The position numbers and the translations under genes are program-made. A model generated the notes under the pieces. It was given only the letters and a program-made list of their open reading frames with translations. It was not told where the DNA came from and did not search any database. Positions 9,501 through 20,200 of a stretch of 54,863 nucleotides of DNA are shown here, piece by piece. The DNA comes from Nevskia sp. (lineage in GTDB: Bacteria; Pseudomonadota; Gammaproteobacteria; Nevskiales; Nevskiaceae), in NCBI GenBank assembly GCA_028291705.1, contig JAQGNS010000167.1, forward strand, positions 1-54,863. The letters are read 5' to 3'. The stretch's first letter is position 1. Each line of letters starts with the position of its first letter.

Positions 9501-9917
9501 CGGGTCCATCGCCACGGCCTGATCCAGGCAGGCCAGGGCCTCTTCATGCCGCCCGCTCTCGTTGAGCGAGAAGCCGCGGTTGCAAAGCACGTCGAAGCGT
9601 CGCGGCGCATGCTGTGCGGCACGGTCCAGGTTGACCAGCGCCTCTTCATGGCGGCCGAGCATGCCGAGCAGCAAGCCGCGGTTGTTGAGCGCGTCGACAT
9701 GATCGGGATCCTGCGCCAGCGCGGCGTCGAAACACGCCAGGGCTTCCTCCGGCCGCCCCATGGCGCCGAGCGCCGCACCGCGGTCATTGAGCGCGGCGGA
9801 CTTGCCTCCCGCTTGCCGGCCGCCGGCGAACGCGCCGCTGCCTGCGGCAGCGATGGGGCGCCCGGGGATGGAAGCTGGAGACTTGGCGCGAGGCCGCTTA
9901 CCGTGTCGATGGTGCAT
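6519..9917 (-). CDS. Double-module TPR-glycosyltransferase (1132 aa)
   Basis: Two complete TPR+glycosyltransferase modules are fused in one chain. Module 1: TPRs about 40-310, then EQGFGDTLQFARY near 332, GITWAGRQYPPLN near 442 and DLVIAVDTSVVHLAGAMGKP. Module 2: TPRs about 611-850, then EQGFGDTLQFVRY near 870, GLAWAGRQYPPVN near 977 and DLVITADTAVAHLAGTMGKP. The spacing inside each module matches the single-module gene downstream, showing duplication. I start at ATG 9917 (MHHRHG), with AGGA about 10 bases upstream; the frame stays open to 10085, but that extension crosses a strong inverted repeat and looks non-coding. Its stop overlaps the next start. Predicted cytoplasmic; adhesin or surface glycosylation is inferred from context. 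Confidence 0.85.
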   Translation of the reverse strand: MHHRHGKRPRAKSPASIPGRPIAAAGSGAFAGGRQAGGKSAALNDRGAALGAMGRPEEALACFDAALAQDPDHVDALNNRGLLLGMLGRHEEALVNLDRAAQHAPRRFDVLCNRGFSLNESGRHEEALACLDQAVAMDPQHFGAQKNRTVALARLDRVEEALAACEQISRLRPDDLELRLNLAFMLSQLHRHEESLVCIDHVLAVQANHLDALISRSSCLLSLHRIEDAKGCLEQALAIAPDHVEALNSYGALLWNMNRCDEARAAFDKALRHSPGHPGAITNIGVIDLALGRLPQGFGAMELRWQTQSMRRARFVTSAPLWNGNAPLEGKTLLLSHEQGFGDTLQFARYALLAARRAQRVILAVPAALRDVLSSLPGAFEFVVEGERLPPHDLHTPFMTLPLAFGTTLETIPAQMVPYLAAHPARTAAWAQRLGPAQRPRIGITWAGRQYPPLNIPRDMTLEFLRPLFDLDAEFITLQKDVPAGDRAVLDALPQLARHGESLTDFADTAALIANLDLVIAVDTSVVHLAGAMGKPVWLLNRYAACWRWLRDRDDSPWYPTLRQFRQTALDDWSGVVQRTRRALEQYLAHGGATVAPAAITAPAAFDPHLPMEQGVAAAARGDYETALGCFTRILEREPGHVGALYNLGATLASAGYNDEALVCLDKALAIEPGNVDLLCNRGLVLGRLLRFEEALDCFDAVLSRAAPRADALNGRGLALANLERHEESLPCFEQALVLAPHDLGIVRNRGLALGKLHRFEEALVCFWRILAAHPEDADAHLNRGIMLDRLGRRDEALSCFERALELDPELAEARCDRGLIKLGRGDFKGGFEDFDSRWDAFLKSIRLDTAAPQWRGEPLHGKTILLHHEQGFGDTLQFVRYAPLIAARGGRVVILGPPALHDLLMGLSCEVQLEAQLPGEQRPLPPHDYHCPMMSLPLAFGTTLETIPAEIPYLHADPARAAFWSERLGPPARRPRIGLAWAGRQYPPVNHTRDLPLEVLLPLLALDADFVSLQNEVPASDLPLLERSPVLARHGEACRDFADTAALISGLDLVITADTAVAHLAGTMGKPVWIISRYAACWRWLDRRADSPWYPSARLFYQAALRDWAGVAEQVRGELQALLTARASAEA

Positions 9918-10402
9918 GGGTGCAGGATCCTGGCGTCGCGCCGACACGGCATGGCGGCGTTGGCGTCGGTCTGGCGCAAGCCCGGACCCGGCTGCTGGGG
10001 CCTGACCGGGCTTGCGCCAGATGACGTCACCCCGCCGCACCCCCCGGCACGACGTTCCACTGGGACTGGTGAGTGATACTTGCACCCCAAGCTACGGAGC
10101 GATATTGACAGTTTCTTTGCACGGTGCCGCTGCTTCGCACTCTTTTTTTGATGCTCTGCTTTTTCTTCTTCAATTCAAATCGTTAAGCGCGCGGCGCAGT
10201 CCCGGGAAAGCACTGCTTGTATGAACTGCGTTAGCGAACGTTTAAGGAAACGTAAAATTGCGCGGCTGCACCATCGACAACACAGGTCCGCGGCAATCCG
10301 CAGCCTTCATCGGCCTTTTGCACCCGGGATTCCCCGGGGACGCCCCGCAATAGGAAAAACCGATGGATGTGCCGGCAGCCCTCTGGCCACGCCGGAGCCG
10401 GC
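9918..10402. other. Intergenic region upstream of the glycosyltransferase operon
   Basis: 485 bases without a supported gene. It contains the 15-bp perfect inverted repeat at 9971-10020 and, further up, a T/pyrimidine-rich stretch (10140-10185) and a small 6-bp inverted repeat ACGTTT/AAACGT (10238-10253). It presumably holds the promoter for the TPR-glycosyltransferase genes, but no clear promoter hexamers could be assigned. Confidence 0.45.
9971..10020 (-). repeat. 15-bp perfect inverted repeat, leader hairpin candidate
   Basis: Arms CTGGCGCAAGCCCGG (9971-9985) and CCGGGCTTGCGCCAG (10006-10020) flank a 20-base spacer. It lies in the leader of the double glycosyltransferase gene. There is no U-tract, so an attenuator, RNA-stability hairpin or REP-like element fits better than a simple terminator. 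Confidence 0.6.
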
Positions 10403-10762
10403 TCAATGACCCGGCAGACCCGGACGGACCGGCGGCGGCGGCGGAGCCGGCCCATGGCGAAAGGCCACGATGCGCTCGTTGGTGGCGGCCTGATTGAACA
10501 CCGCCGTCTGTGAAGGCGCCAGCGGCGCGCTCTCCTGCACCGCCATCTGCTGGGCCTGCTGTCGCCCGTCCTGGCGGCTGACGACGTCGCGCAATTCGGC
10601 GTTGATGCAGTCGAGGTAGCCGGTCGATTCGGTACCGATACGTACGTCCACGCAGACCTGGCCGTCGGCGGCGGGCGGTCCGGCGTGGGCCGGCGCCAAC
10701 CCCTGCAGAATGCCGAGCAGGAGAACGAGGGCGCATGGAAACCTGGCTGTGAAGTTCATCAT
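10403..10762 (-). CDS. Small secreted protein with Pro-rich tail, unknown function
   Basis: The 119-residue protein has a signal peptide (MMNFTARFPCALVLLL... to AHA, about residue 27). A short conserved-looking core (VCVDVRIGTESTGYLDC) follows with two cysteines that could form a disulfide, then a Gln/Ala-rich stretch and a proline-rich end (PPPPPPVRPGLPGH). The start ATG 10762 is followed directly by a second ATG; the ribosome site is weak (GGAA). I do not recognise a named family. It lies 64 bases downstream of the YbjN-like gene and is probably in the adhesin operon, so an accessory role in export or folding of the exoprotein is possible but unproven. Confidence 0.62.
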   Translation of the reverse strand: MMNFTARFPCALVLLLGILQGLAPAHAGPPAADGQVCVDVRIGTESTGYLDCINAELRDVVSRQDGRQQAQQMAVQESAPLAPSQTAVFNQAATNERIVAFRHGPAPPPPPVRPGLPGH

Positions 10763-10826
10763 CGGCGTTTCCGGTATTCGGCTCTTGCTGCATTGGACAC
10801 TTGAATGCCGCGGACGATCCACGCCC

Positions 10827-11282
10827 TCATGCCGCGGCGGCCTGGACACCCTGCGCGGCATGGCTCCGCACGTGCAGATGGAGCTGTTGCAGCAGGCGCA
10901 CCCATATTTCGAACTGGGCCCTGAGGTGAGCCTCGGTGACGCCGCCAGCCAGCAGGGATTCCATGCTCAGCACCAGGATGCCGCCCTGCAGCGACAGGTG
11001 TCCGAAGCGGGTGCTGCGGTTCCAGGATTCGATCAGCTCCCGCGGCAGCTCGCCGCGCACTGCGAGTGGGCAAACCCAGGTGAAATCGATGCAGGCCTCA
11101 CTCCCGGGCTGGGGGTTGCCCAAACGCAGGAAAAAGCCCAGCGCCTGTACCGCGCTGTGGACTTCCCGACGGCCCCGGTTGTCGATGACGCTGGCACGGC
11201 AACCGGCAGCCTGGAGCATTCCGGCAAGCTGCGCGGCGGTGGTGGAGTGGAGCAACGGCCCAATCGGGCTTTCGGTATCCAT
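10827..11282 (-). CDS. YbjN-domain protein, possible adhesin-associated chaperone
   Basis: The 151-residue protein has no signal peptide and matches the YbjN/type-III-chaperone-like fold: LAGMLQAAGCRASVIDNRG, LGFFLRLGN, WNRSTRFGHLSLQGG and a late GGVTEAHLRAQFEIWVRLL helix. The ATG at 11282 follows the stop of the 4273-residue exoprotein gene by two bases, so the two are translationally coupled. YbjN proteins are cytoplasmic and poorly characterised; the fold is shared with secretion chaperones. Here a role in keeping the giant exoprotein export-competent, or in regulating its production, is the natural inference. Family assignment is moderately sure. Confidence 0.7.
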   Translation of the reverse strand: MDTESPIGPLLHSTTAAQLAGMLQAAGCRASVIDNRGRREVHSAVQALGFFLRLGNPQPGSEACIDFTWVCPLAVRGELPRELIESWNRSTRFGHLSLQGGILVLSMESLLAGGVTEAHLRAQFEIWVRLLQQLHLHVRSHAAQGVQAAAA

Positions 11283-11284
11283 GC

Positions 11285-14200
11285 TCAGTTCATCTCGCTT
11301 TTCTTCTTCTGCCGCATGCGCTTCTTCTGCTCTTCGTCCGGGGTGCCGAAGCCGACCACCTCGACGCTGATCTGGGAACCGGCATCCGGGCCTGGGCGAT
11401 TGCTGAGGGCGCTGGCATCCGTGGCGGCGGCCGCGGCGGAACTTGCTGCGCTCAACGCGCCGGTATCGACGCGGGCAACGACCGGCACGCCGACGGAGGT
11501 GCCCTTGACCTGGATATTGAAGGCGTTGGCCACCGCCAGCGCGGCGATCACCAGGTTGCCGGAAACGCGGATGCCGGCGGCGCCCGCGTCCACCGTGCCG
11601 CGCGGAGCGACCAGCTCGACGTCGCCGGGGGGCGCGCCGGGGGTGGTCTGCAGCGTGGCGATACCGGCGCCGGTCACCTCGCCGGCGGGCTCGACGGAGC
11701 AGAAGTGGTCGAGGTCGCAGGTGTATTGCAACGGCGGCACGAAGGCAGTGGTCTTGGTGCCCTGCCCGGCGTTGATGTCGCCGTTGGAACTCCAGATCAA
11801 CAGGTTGCCGCCCTCTTCGGTGAAGACGCGGCTCTGCGCCAGCAGCATGCTGCCGTCGGTGAAGATATTGATGTTGCCCTGCTGCAGGGTCAGCACGCCC
11901 TCGGTGTTGGGTCCGGCCAAGGTTTTGCCGTTTCCGTCCACCAGAAACGGCGGCGCCGAGGCGCTGGCCAGCAGGATATTGCCGCCGGGGCCGAGGATGG
12001 AAATATCCCCGCCCTGCTGGGTCTGGATGGTGGAGCCGCGCACGTCCATGTCGCCGGTCGAAACCGGGGCGCTGGAGCCGTTGGTGCCGCCGTTCAGGCT
12101 GTTGGCGGTGTAGCCGAGCGAGGCGGGGAACAGGGTGTTGATGGCATCGTAGCCCCGGGCGTACTGCTGGAAGTTGGGGCTGGCGGGATTGTGGAAGTCC
12201 TGCCCGGTACGGAACAGGATGTCGTTGAACACCTGTTCGACAAAGATCTGCTGCACGTAGCCCGGCAGGGACTGGAACTTGGTCCAGGCCTGGTCCGCGG
12301 TGAGCGTGACGGTCTGCCGGTCCTTGAGCCGGCCGCTGTCCCACACCTGGAGCAGGCCGGCCTCGTACTGCTCGACGAAACTCAGCAAGGCCGCGGCGTA
12401 GCTCGGCACGCCGCTGACCGAAACGCCCGGGGCGATGTAGCGGGCGATGAAGTCCTGGGCATCGATGCCGGGCCCGATGCCGAACAGCACGCTGACGCTG
12501 GCGCCCTGGTGCGTGAGGTAGGGATTGTAAAGATTGCCGACGGTGTCGATGCCGGTGATGTTGCTGGGATCGGACGAGCCGAAATATCCGTACGTCACCG
12601 CCTGGATCTGATTGGTGAGCGGCCCGATGTTGCGGCCGGCCTCGATGTCGAAGTACCCCGGTCCCGCCAGTTGCAGGCTGACCGCTTCCTCATTCGGGCT
12701 GCTGAGAGAAGTGTCCCCGGTCACGGGTGTGTCGTAGATGTCGCGGCCAGCCTTGATGCGCGTCACGTCCGAGTCGGACAGGTTCTGGCCGACGAAATCG
12801 AGGTTGACGATATCCTGCCCGGCCTGGATCAGGGTCGGCTTGTCGGTCACCAGCCGCAGGTAGTCGGCGTAGAAGCCGCCCTGGGTCAGTTGGCCGTTGA
12901 CGATGCTCCCTTCCAGGCTGTAGATGCGCACCGGCTGCGGATCTCCCGCATGCAGCGGCTCCCCGGCCTGGTGCTGGGTATAGGCGCTGTGGTTGTCGCC
13001 AGTGGTGGAAGACGCCGATGCCAGGGTCAGCCCGAAAGGCAGGAGGTCAAGGCCTCCTTCGATCGGATTCAACGGCATCAGCGGCGACGGCATGGAAGCG
13101 GGCGCGGCGTCGATCATGCCGAAATAGGCCTTGCCGGCGAAAGCATCGCCGTCGACGAAGCTGATGGACTGGTCGGCAACCAGGCTGAGTTCGCCCAGCG
13201 GCGAAGGAAACAGTTCACCGGAATTCTGCACGCTGATGCCGCCGTCGAGCGCGGTGATGTCCAGAGTCGCGGGCAGCACTACGGTACCCGTATTGACATT
13301 GACACTATTGTTCCAGAGCACCAGGGCAGCCAGGCTGAAGCTGTCGAACCGCACCTCGCCCGCCGTGGCCGACAGGGTCAACGAGGAATCCTGGCTGTAG
13401 GGCTGCGAATCCGGCGCCCCCACGATGCCCCTGTACGCCAGGTAGGAAGGATCGTAAACCCCGCCGATGTCCACACCCTGGCGAGCCTGCACCCGCACTT
13501 GCGCGTCCTGCAGGGCCAGCAGGGGGGGCGCCGCATCCTGGAATATCGTATTGGGTTTACTGGCACTGCCGGTCGGGAGCAGGTAGGTGAAATCCGCGGC
13601 ATCGTCGCTCACGCCGATCCCTGCGCCGGCCTGGATGCTGCCCTGCCCCCGGGCAACGAAGTAGGCGCCGCTGAGGATGTCGCCGCCGGCGGAGACCTGT
13701 AGATTGCCGCCGCCGAAAGTCGTCCAGGTGCTGTCGCCCGGAGCCAGGGTCCAGGTGGTGGGCAGCGATACCGACAGATCGGTGATGTCGCGGCCGGCGT
13801 TGATGCTTACGTTGCCGCCGCTGCTCAGCACACCCTGGTCGAAGTTGCCGAAATTGATGGAGGAGGCATTCGGAGTATTGCCGGTCTCCAGCCAGGGACT
13901 CCACAACTGGCCGACGAACTGGCCCGCAGTGCCAGTGCGGCTGCCGTCGCTATCGACGAGGCTTTCGAGGCCGCCGACGATGTCATTCTGCGCCCGGATG
14001 GAGAGGTCCCCGGCGCCTTGCGGATTCACGGTGCCGGTGACGATCAATTCCGGCAGGATGCCGCTGCTACCCAGCCGCAGGATATCCACGCTGCCGTTCT
14101 GCATGCCATCGGGTGCGCCGGCGGTATAGACGACACCGGGTGCGACAGCGCCGGCATTGGCTGCCCCGGAATCCTGCGCGGTGGTGGGGTTGAGGCTGAA

Positions 14201-17200
14201 GTCGTTGCCGGCGGCGATGTCGATGCTGCCGGTGCCGGTGCGGACCACGGTGGGGAAAGCCAGTACCGGGCTGTTACCCGACTGGCTGCCCGCGAGAGTT
14301 CCGAAGACCGAGAGTTCATCCTTGGCAAGACTGTAACCGCCGACCAGCACGCTGCCCTCATCGGCGCCGAAGCCGGATACCGGCCGCACCGACAGCGGGT
14401 CGGCACCGTCCGCCGCACCGGCAACCAGGCGGTAGGATGTGCTGCTGCCGCCGACCAGGGTGGCATAGGCCAGCGGCGCCACGTTCTGCGTGCTGCGCAC
14501 GTTGGCCGGCGCATTACCGTCCGCGATGGCGGCCTGGACCGAGGCGGTGGAGGCCGCTGGCGGCTGCGGCGGATAGATGTAGTAACGCAGGGTGGAGATG
14601 CTGCCGAAGGGGCTGATGGTCCCTTCCAGGGTCTTTACCTTGGTGTCGTAGGCCAACCACAACTTCATATAACTGAGTGCGGTGCCGCCGGAAGGCGTAC
14701 CGTAAAGCTTGGGGTCCGCAGGCAAGGTCGGCGGCTGCGGCGTACCGCCAGACGCGGTGAGGTTGGTCAGGTAGGTATTGTAGGCCGTCGCGTAGGTGGC
14801 GAAGTCCTGCCCCTGAAGGACGGGAGCCCCGGGCGCGACGTTCTTGGGGGATACGGTGTAGTTGGTATTGCTGGTGCGGCTGGCCAGCGTGCTCCAGGTG
14901 CCCACGCTGCCAACGTAGTAGCTGTTGTAGTTGTTGTAGTAAGTGGCGGGTTGGCCGGCCGGCGGGGTCTGCAGCGGTGCGAAATTCGGATCGGTGCCGA
15001 TGGGATAGCCCGCCTGCCCCGACACCTTGATGGTGCTCAGGAAGAATTTGCCGTCGCCGGAAATCGTGTTGAAGCCGGTGCCGGCAGCGGTGGCGGCAGC
15101 GGCCGAGTAGCTCAGCTCCGGCCCGGCTACCAGTTGGCTGAAGCCATCGCTGAGGCTGGCGTTGATCTCCAGGTTGTTCTCGGCGCGCACGGTGAGCACC
15201 GGCGCCTGATTCTGGTAGCGGTAGAGGAACGTCGCATTGGTGCCGGAGCAGGGATTGCAGGCGCCGAGATTCCAGTTGCTGGCCACGACGATGTTGCCGC
15301 TGTTGATGCTTTTATCAGGGTTGTCGAGCTCGATGCCGGGCGCGACGGTCAGGGCGTCATGTGAGCCGGAGGCGGTGAGGTGGTTCTGCAGCGCGCTGCT
15401 GAAGCCGGGATTCTCGACGAAGGCCATCAGGGTGCCGGCGCCTTTCGAAGGATCGCCATCGACGTAGCCGTAGAAACTCTGGTGAGCGGAGTTGGCCGTG
15501 GCAGGCGTGAACAGGTCAGTGGCGAGCAGGGTCGCCAGTTCCTGGTCGGTCATGGGAGCGGTGTTGGCGTCGTAGTTCAGCACGACGTGGCCGTCCTGGT
15601 CGGTGAAGGTGCCGGAGACCAGATGACCGCTGCTGTCGAACCAGCCGGCGGGGTCGATGACGCCGTCGAAATGCCGGGAATCGGCGCCGGGGGGCACGCC
15701 AGGCGAAGGCGCGTCGTCAGTGCTCCACACGGCATAGGCTTCGAGACTGAATACGCCGCCGGTCGGAGGCATACCCGTTTTCGGACAGATGCTGCCCGTA
15801 CAGATCTTCGCATCATCGGCAATCTGCACATTGACGTCGCCATTGCTCAGCAGGGGCGCACGCAGGCTGACGATGCCGCCGTCATGGCCGTTGGCGGAAC
15901 CGCCGGACACGTCGATCGTCGCGCCGGCGCCGATGGTGATGGTGCCGGAGTTGCCGGGATCGATGTTCTCGTAGCCGTATTGATTGTTGAGGGGGCTGAC
16001 CGAACCCGCCGGATTCGGTGTGCCGGAGGTGCCGATCTGCACCGTGCCGCCGCGCTGGTATGGATTGGCGGTGGCGGCGCTGAGCGTGCCTTCCACGTCC
16101 ACGCCCTGGGTGCCGTACAGCGCGATGCTGCCGCCCGGGCCCTGGGTGAAGGATGCGGGATCGCCGGCTTGAGGGTTGGGGCTGCTGTCGCCTACACCGT
16201 TGGTAAGACCGTCGGCATGGATGCTGCCGCCGCTGTCGATCCTCACGGTGCCGCCGTCGGCAACCAGCTCCACGGAATTGGCGTAGATGCTGTGATCGAC
16301 CAGCTCGATATCGCCCTGCCCGGTATGGATAGAGACCAGGGCCAGGGGGTTGTCGTTACTGCTGGGCAGCGCCGCCACCAGGCTGTCGAGGTCCTTGAAG
16401 GCGGCGCCGGTGTCGAGGCTGAAGGAGCCGCCGATGAAGCCGGCCGGGGCGCTGCCATTGAGCACACCGGCGATCACCGGGGCCTGGCTGGAGTCGATGA
16501 TGAGAGCACCGGCATTGCTGCCGCCGCCTTGCGTGCCCGAAACCGGCCGCGCGCCGGAGAAATCCAGCGTGGCGCCGGAATCGACCAGTACACTGCCGTT
16601 CTCGGCGGTCAGGCTGATGCTGCCGCCGGGAGCGTAGCGGTAAACATCGAAGAATTGCTTGCCAACGCCGGCGACGCTGAGCATACCGCTGCCTTCGATG
16701 GTCAGGTTTTGGCTCTTGGCATCAAGGATCAGATTGCCCGCGGTCGCCTGCAGCTTGCCGCCGATATCGATGCTGCCGCCGTCCAGTTCGAGCTGGCCGC
16801 CCAGTTGGTCGTCCGCGCTCAAGGGCGTGCCGGCCGCCCCGGCCGCGGGCGTGACGAGGTTCAGGGCACCGGTGGTGCGCAGGACGGCGTTCGAATTGGT
16901 CGCCGCGAAGACGATCGGCGCGCTGAGCGTGACGTTCACGCTGCCGAAATCGAAAATGTTGCTCTGGCCGACGATGCCGGCCGCGGCGCTGGCCTGTACA
17001 TCGCCGAAACCAGAGAACACCACCGTATTGCCTGCCGCGCCGCCGGCGGAGCCGAACTCGATTTTGTTGGTGGCGGAGAGCAGCAGCTCTCCGGAAGAAG
17101 GAGCGGCAGCGGTGGGCTGCGAAGTCGCCAGGTCGTTGCCCAGGATCAGGGTACCGGCCGTGAGGCTGACGGTTCCGCCGCCGTTGGTGAAGCCGCCGGC

Positions 17201-20200
17201 GCTCAAGGCCAGGGTGCCATTGACAGTCACCTTGACATCGCCTTCGAAGTCGATGCCCTGGTAGCTGCGCAGGGTGATGCTGTCGGCTTCTTGGAACTGG
17301 CCCAGGGTCTGGTCGCCGATCAGCAGGCCGGCGGCGTTCGGCTGCGGCTGGCTGCCGGTGAAGAAGACGATCGAACCGGCGTCGGCGGTAATGTTGGCGC
17401 CCGTGAAGACTGCGCTGCCGTCGACGCGCGTGTCGCCGGTGGAATCCAGGATCAGGGAGTTGCCGCCGCTGATGTTGGCATTGGCCTCGATGTCGAGCAG
17501 GCCCGCTACGCCGGCCCCGGTCGGGCGCGTCAGCACCACCGGCTGGCCATTGGAAACCATCAGGAAAGCACCGCCGCCATCGATGCTGATGGGTTTGTCC
17601 GCGCCGGCGGCGACATTGCCTACTGCGGCGATTTTGCTGCCGGCGACAACGCGGATGCTGCCTTCGGTGACATTGCCCATGCCATCGGTAGAAGTCTTGG
17701 CGACCAGCAGCACTTCGGGCGCCTGCAAGGTAGCGGCCTGGAGTTTTCCGCTTCCGTCAACCGGAGCGTCATCCACGACGATATTGCTGGCCACGGCGCT
17801 GATACTGGTACCGCTGCTGCTCTGACTGTGGGTGCCGCCGAGCAGCAGGCTGCCCGCGTTGAGACCGTTGAGCTGGTCCACGGTCAGCACGACGTAGCCG
17901 TCGAGCTGCGCCTGCGCATCGGACGCCACCACCTGGATGTTCTGCGAGGCGATGTCGATGCTGGCCTGCACACCGCCGGAGGCGGCCGCGGTATCCGGCG
18001 AAAAGCCCTTGCCGAGGTCGAGGCTGGACGTAGCGCCGAGAATCAACTGGCCGGCGTCACGCGGCAGTTGCGGCGCGGCATTGCCGTTGAGTGCGGCCAG
18101 GGCCGGGAAGAAAGTATCGGCGGAGGTGCGAGTGTAATCGGAATACTGGCCCCAGGTCGCCGCGGACTGGATCTCGAAGGTGGTGGTGCGGGCATCCTGG
18201 GCGCCGTTGAGCGCGTTGACATACTTGCCCTCGACGAACAGGGTGCCGTCCGGCGCGAGGTTATTACCACCGGCCACGCTGTCGACGGCGGCGGTGTCCT
18301 GCACCACGCGGAAGGCTCCCGGCAGGGTGGCGTACTTGGCCGGCATCAGCACATAGCTGCCCGCCGGAATGCCGGGTGCGCCGCTGATCTGGATGGCCTG
18401 CCCCACACCGATGGCGGCCTGCCCCTGCGCGAATACCGGGTCGTACGGTGCAACGGCCATGGTCGCATGGTCGGCCGGCACCAGGGCATAGATGCCGCGT
18501 TGATCCGGATACAGGGGCACCTGGGTACCACTGGGGCTGGTGGCGTAGCTGAGGTTGAATTGCGACAGCACGTCGCGGGTGCCTCCGGTGCCGGGCACCC
18601 ACTCGGTGGCCTGGAGCTGGCCGCCGCCGGAAAGATCCACCGTGGCCTTGGGATCCACCGTGATGCTCGCGCCCTCCACCTGGATCAGCTTGGCCGGCGG
18701 CGCCGTCAGGTCCGGCTGCGATGCGTTGCCACCCAGGCCTGGATTGCTGTTGTACTGCCATTCCTTGCCGTCCAGCGTGGTGCCGTAAGGAAGCACGGCG
18801 CCGCCCAGGGATACGCTGGTGGTGCTGTCGCTCCCGAGCGAGACGGACTGGGTCTGCACCAGCGCCAGGCTGTTGAGCGTGCTGCCCAGGATGGAATCCG
18901 CCGGATTGAACAGCGCGACGGTGGCGGCGTCTTTCGGGTCGCCCACACCCAGCACGATGCTGCCGGCCGGCGCCCACAAGGTGCCGTCCTGGGTGATGAA
19001 GGCGGCATCCAGCAGCAGGCTGCCGCCGGCGGAAAGCGGCACTTCCGCTGCGCCGCCGGTAGAGGCGATGACGATGGTGCGGTCGTTGCCGGGGGTACCG
19101 GCTTCCACGACGAAGCTGTTGCCGCTGGCCGGGTAGAGTTCACGGCCGGTGAAGGTGAGATCACCCGCGGTGAGCAGCGCGCCGCGCTGCGGTGTGATGC
19201 TGGCGCCGTTGCCATGGTCGCCGACGAAGTCGAATTGCGCCGGCGTGACGAAGCGGATGTCGCCGCCCAGGCCGGCGGAATTTGGCGTACTGGTGAAGCC
19301 GGCGTTGGTGAAATTCTCCAGTGTGAAGGCGCCGCCCAGGTCGATGAAGCTGGCCTGGATGTCCAGGCTGGAAAGAGGCAGGGGATCGCTTGCCGGCAGC
19401 GCCATGCCGCCGGAGAGCAGGTTGCTGGTGCGATAGAACCCATCAAGGGCGACGTAGGGCGCGGTGATGCTGACCGCGGTGGGAGTGGCCGCGAGGTCGC
19501 CCAGCGTGGTCGCGCCGTCCGCCAGGGCGACGTAGTTCATGGCATCGGCGGTGAAGGACAAGCCGAGGTTCAGTGTCACGTCGCCGGCGAAGCCCAGGGT
19601 GATGGGCGCCAGGTTGCTGAAGGTCTCCGGCGCATTGCTACCAGGCGTCGCGTCCGAACCGACCGCCAGGCTGGCGATGCCGGAGTTCTTCAGGGTATCG
19701 ACGGAGAACAGCAGCGTGCCGTTCTGGTCTGTGGGCAGGGCGCTGCCGGGCGTCCACTGGTAATCCTGCGGCAGGGTGTCGCCGGACGGGCGCAGGATCA
19801 GGCCCGAGGCGCTGCCGAGCGTGATCAGGTTCAGGGTGCCGCCCTGCCCGGCATGGCCCGGGGTCTCGCCGCTGCCGCCGGCGGAGCGCAGCACGCCGTC
19901 GAAATAGAGGCCGCTGCTGGCGGCCAGGGTGACCTGGCCAGCATCGCTCCAGACCTGTTGCGGGGCGTAACTGCCGTCTTGCTGCGGCAGGTCGAAAATG
20001 TACTGCCGCTCCGCGCCGGCGCCGGAGACGTCGATGCAGGCGGCGCCGGCATCGGCACAGCCGGCGGCGGGGTTCTGCGCTTGGCCCGCGGCGTCGGGTT
20101 GTCTGGCGGCGACAATGGTACCGCTGTAGATGGAAACGCTGCCGCCATCCAGCACCTTGCCGCTCACCGGCGGCGCTACCTGGCCGGAAGTTGCCGGCGG

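Noticed and set aside
6942-10076. Plus-strand open frame of about 1040 codons opposite the TPR-glycosyltransferase genes
   Set aside because: It is an antisense shadow of TPR coding DNA, with Gln/Arg/Ala-rich sequence and no family motif.
9918-10085. N-terminal extension of the double glycosyltransferase to 10085
   Set aside because: It crosses a perfect 15-bp inverted repeat, translates to Arg/Pro-rich sequence unlike TPRs, and lacks a ribosome site.
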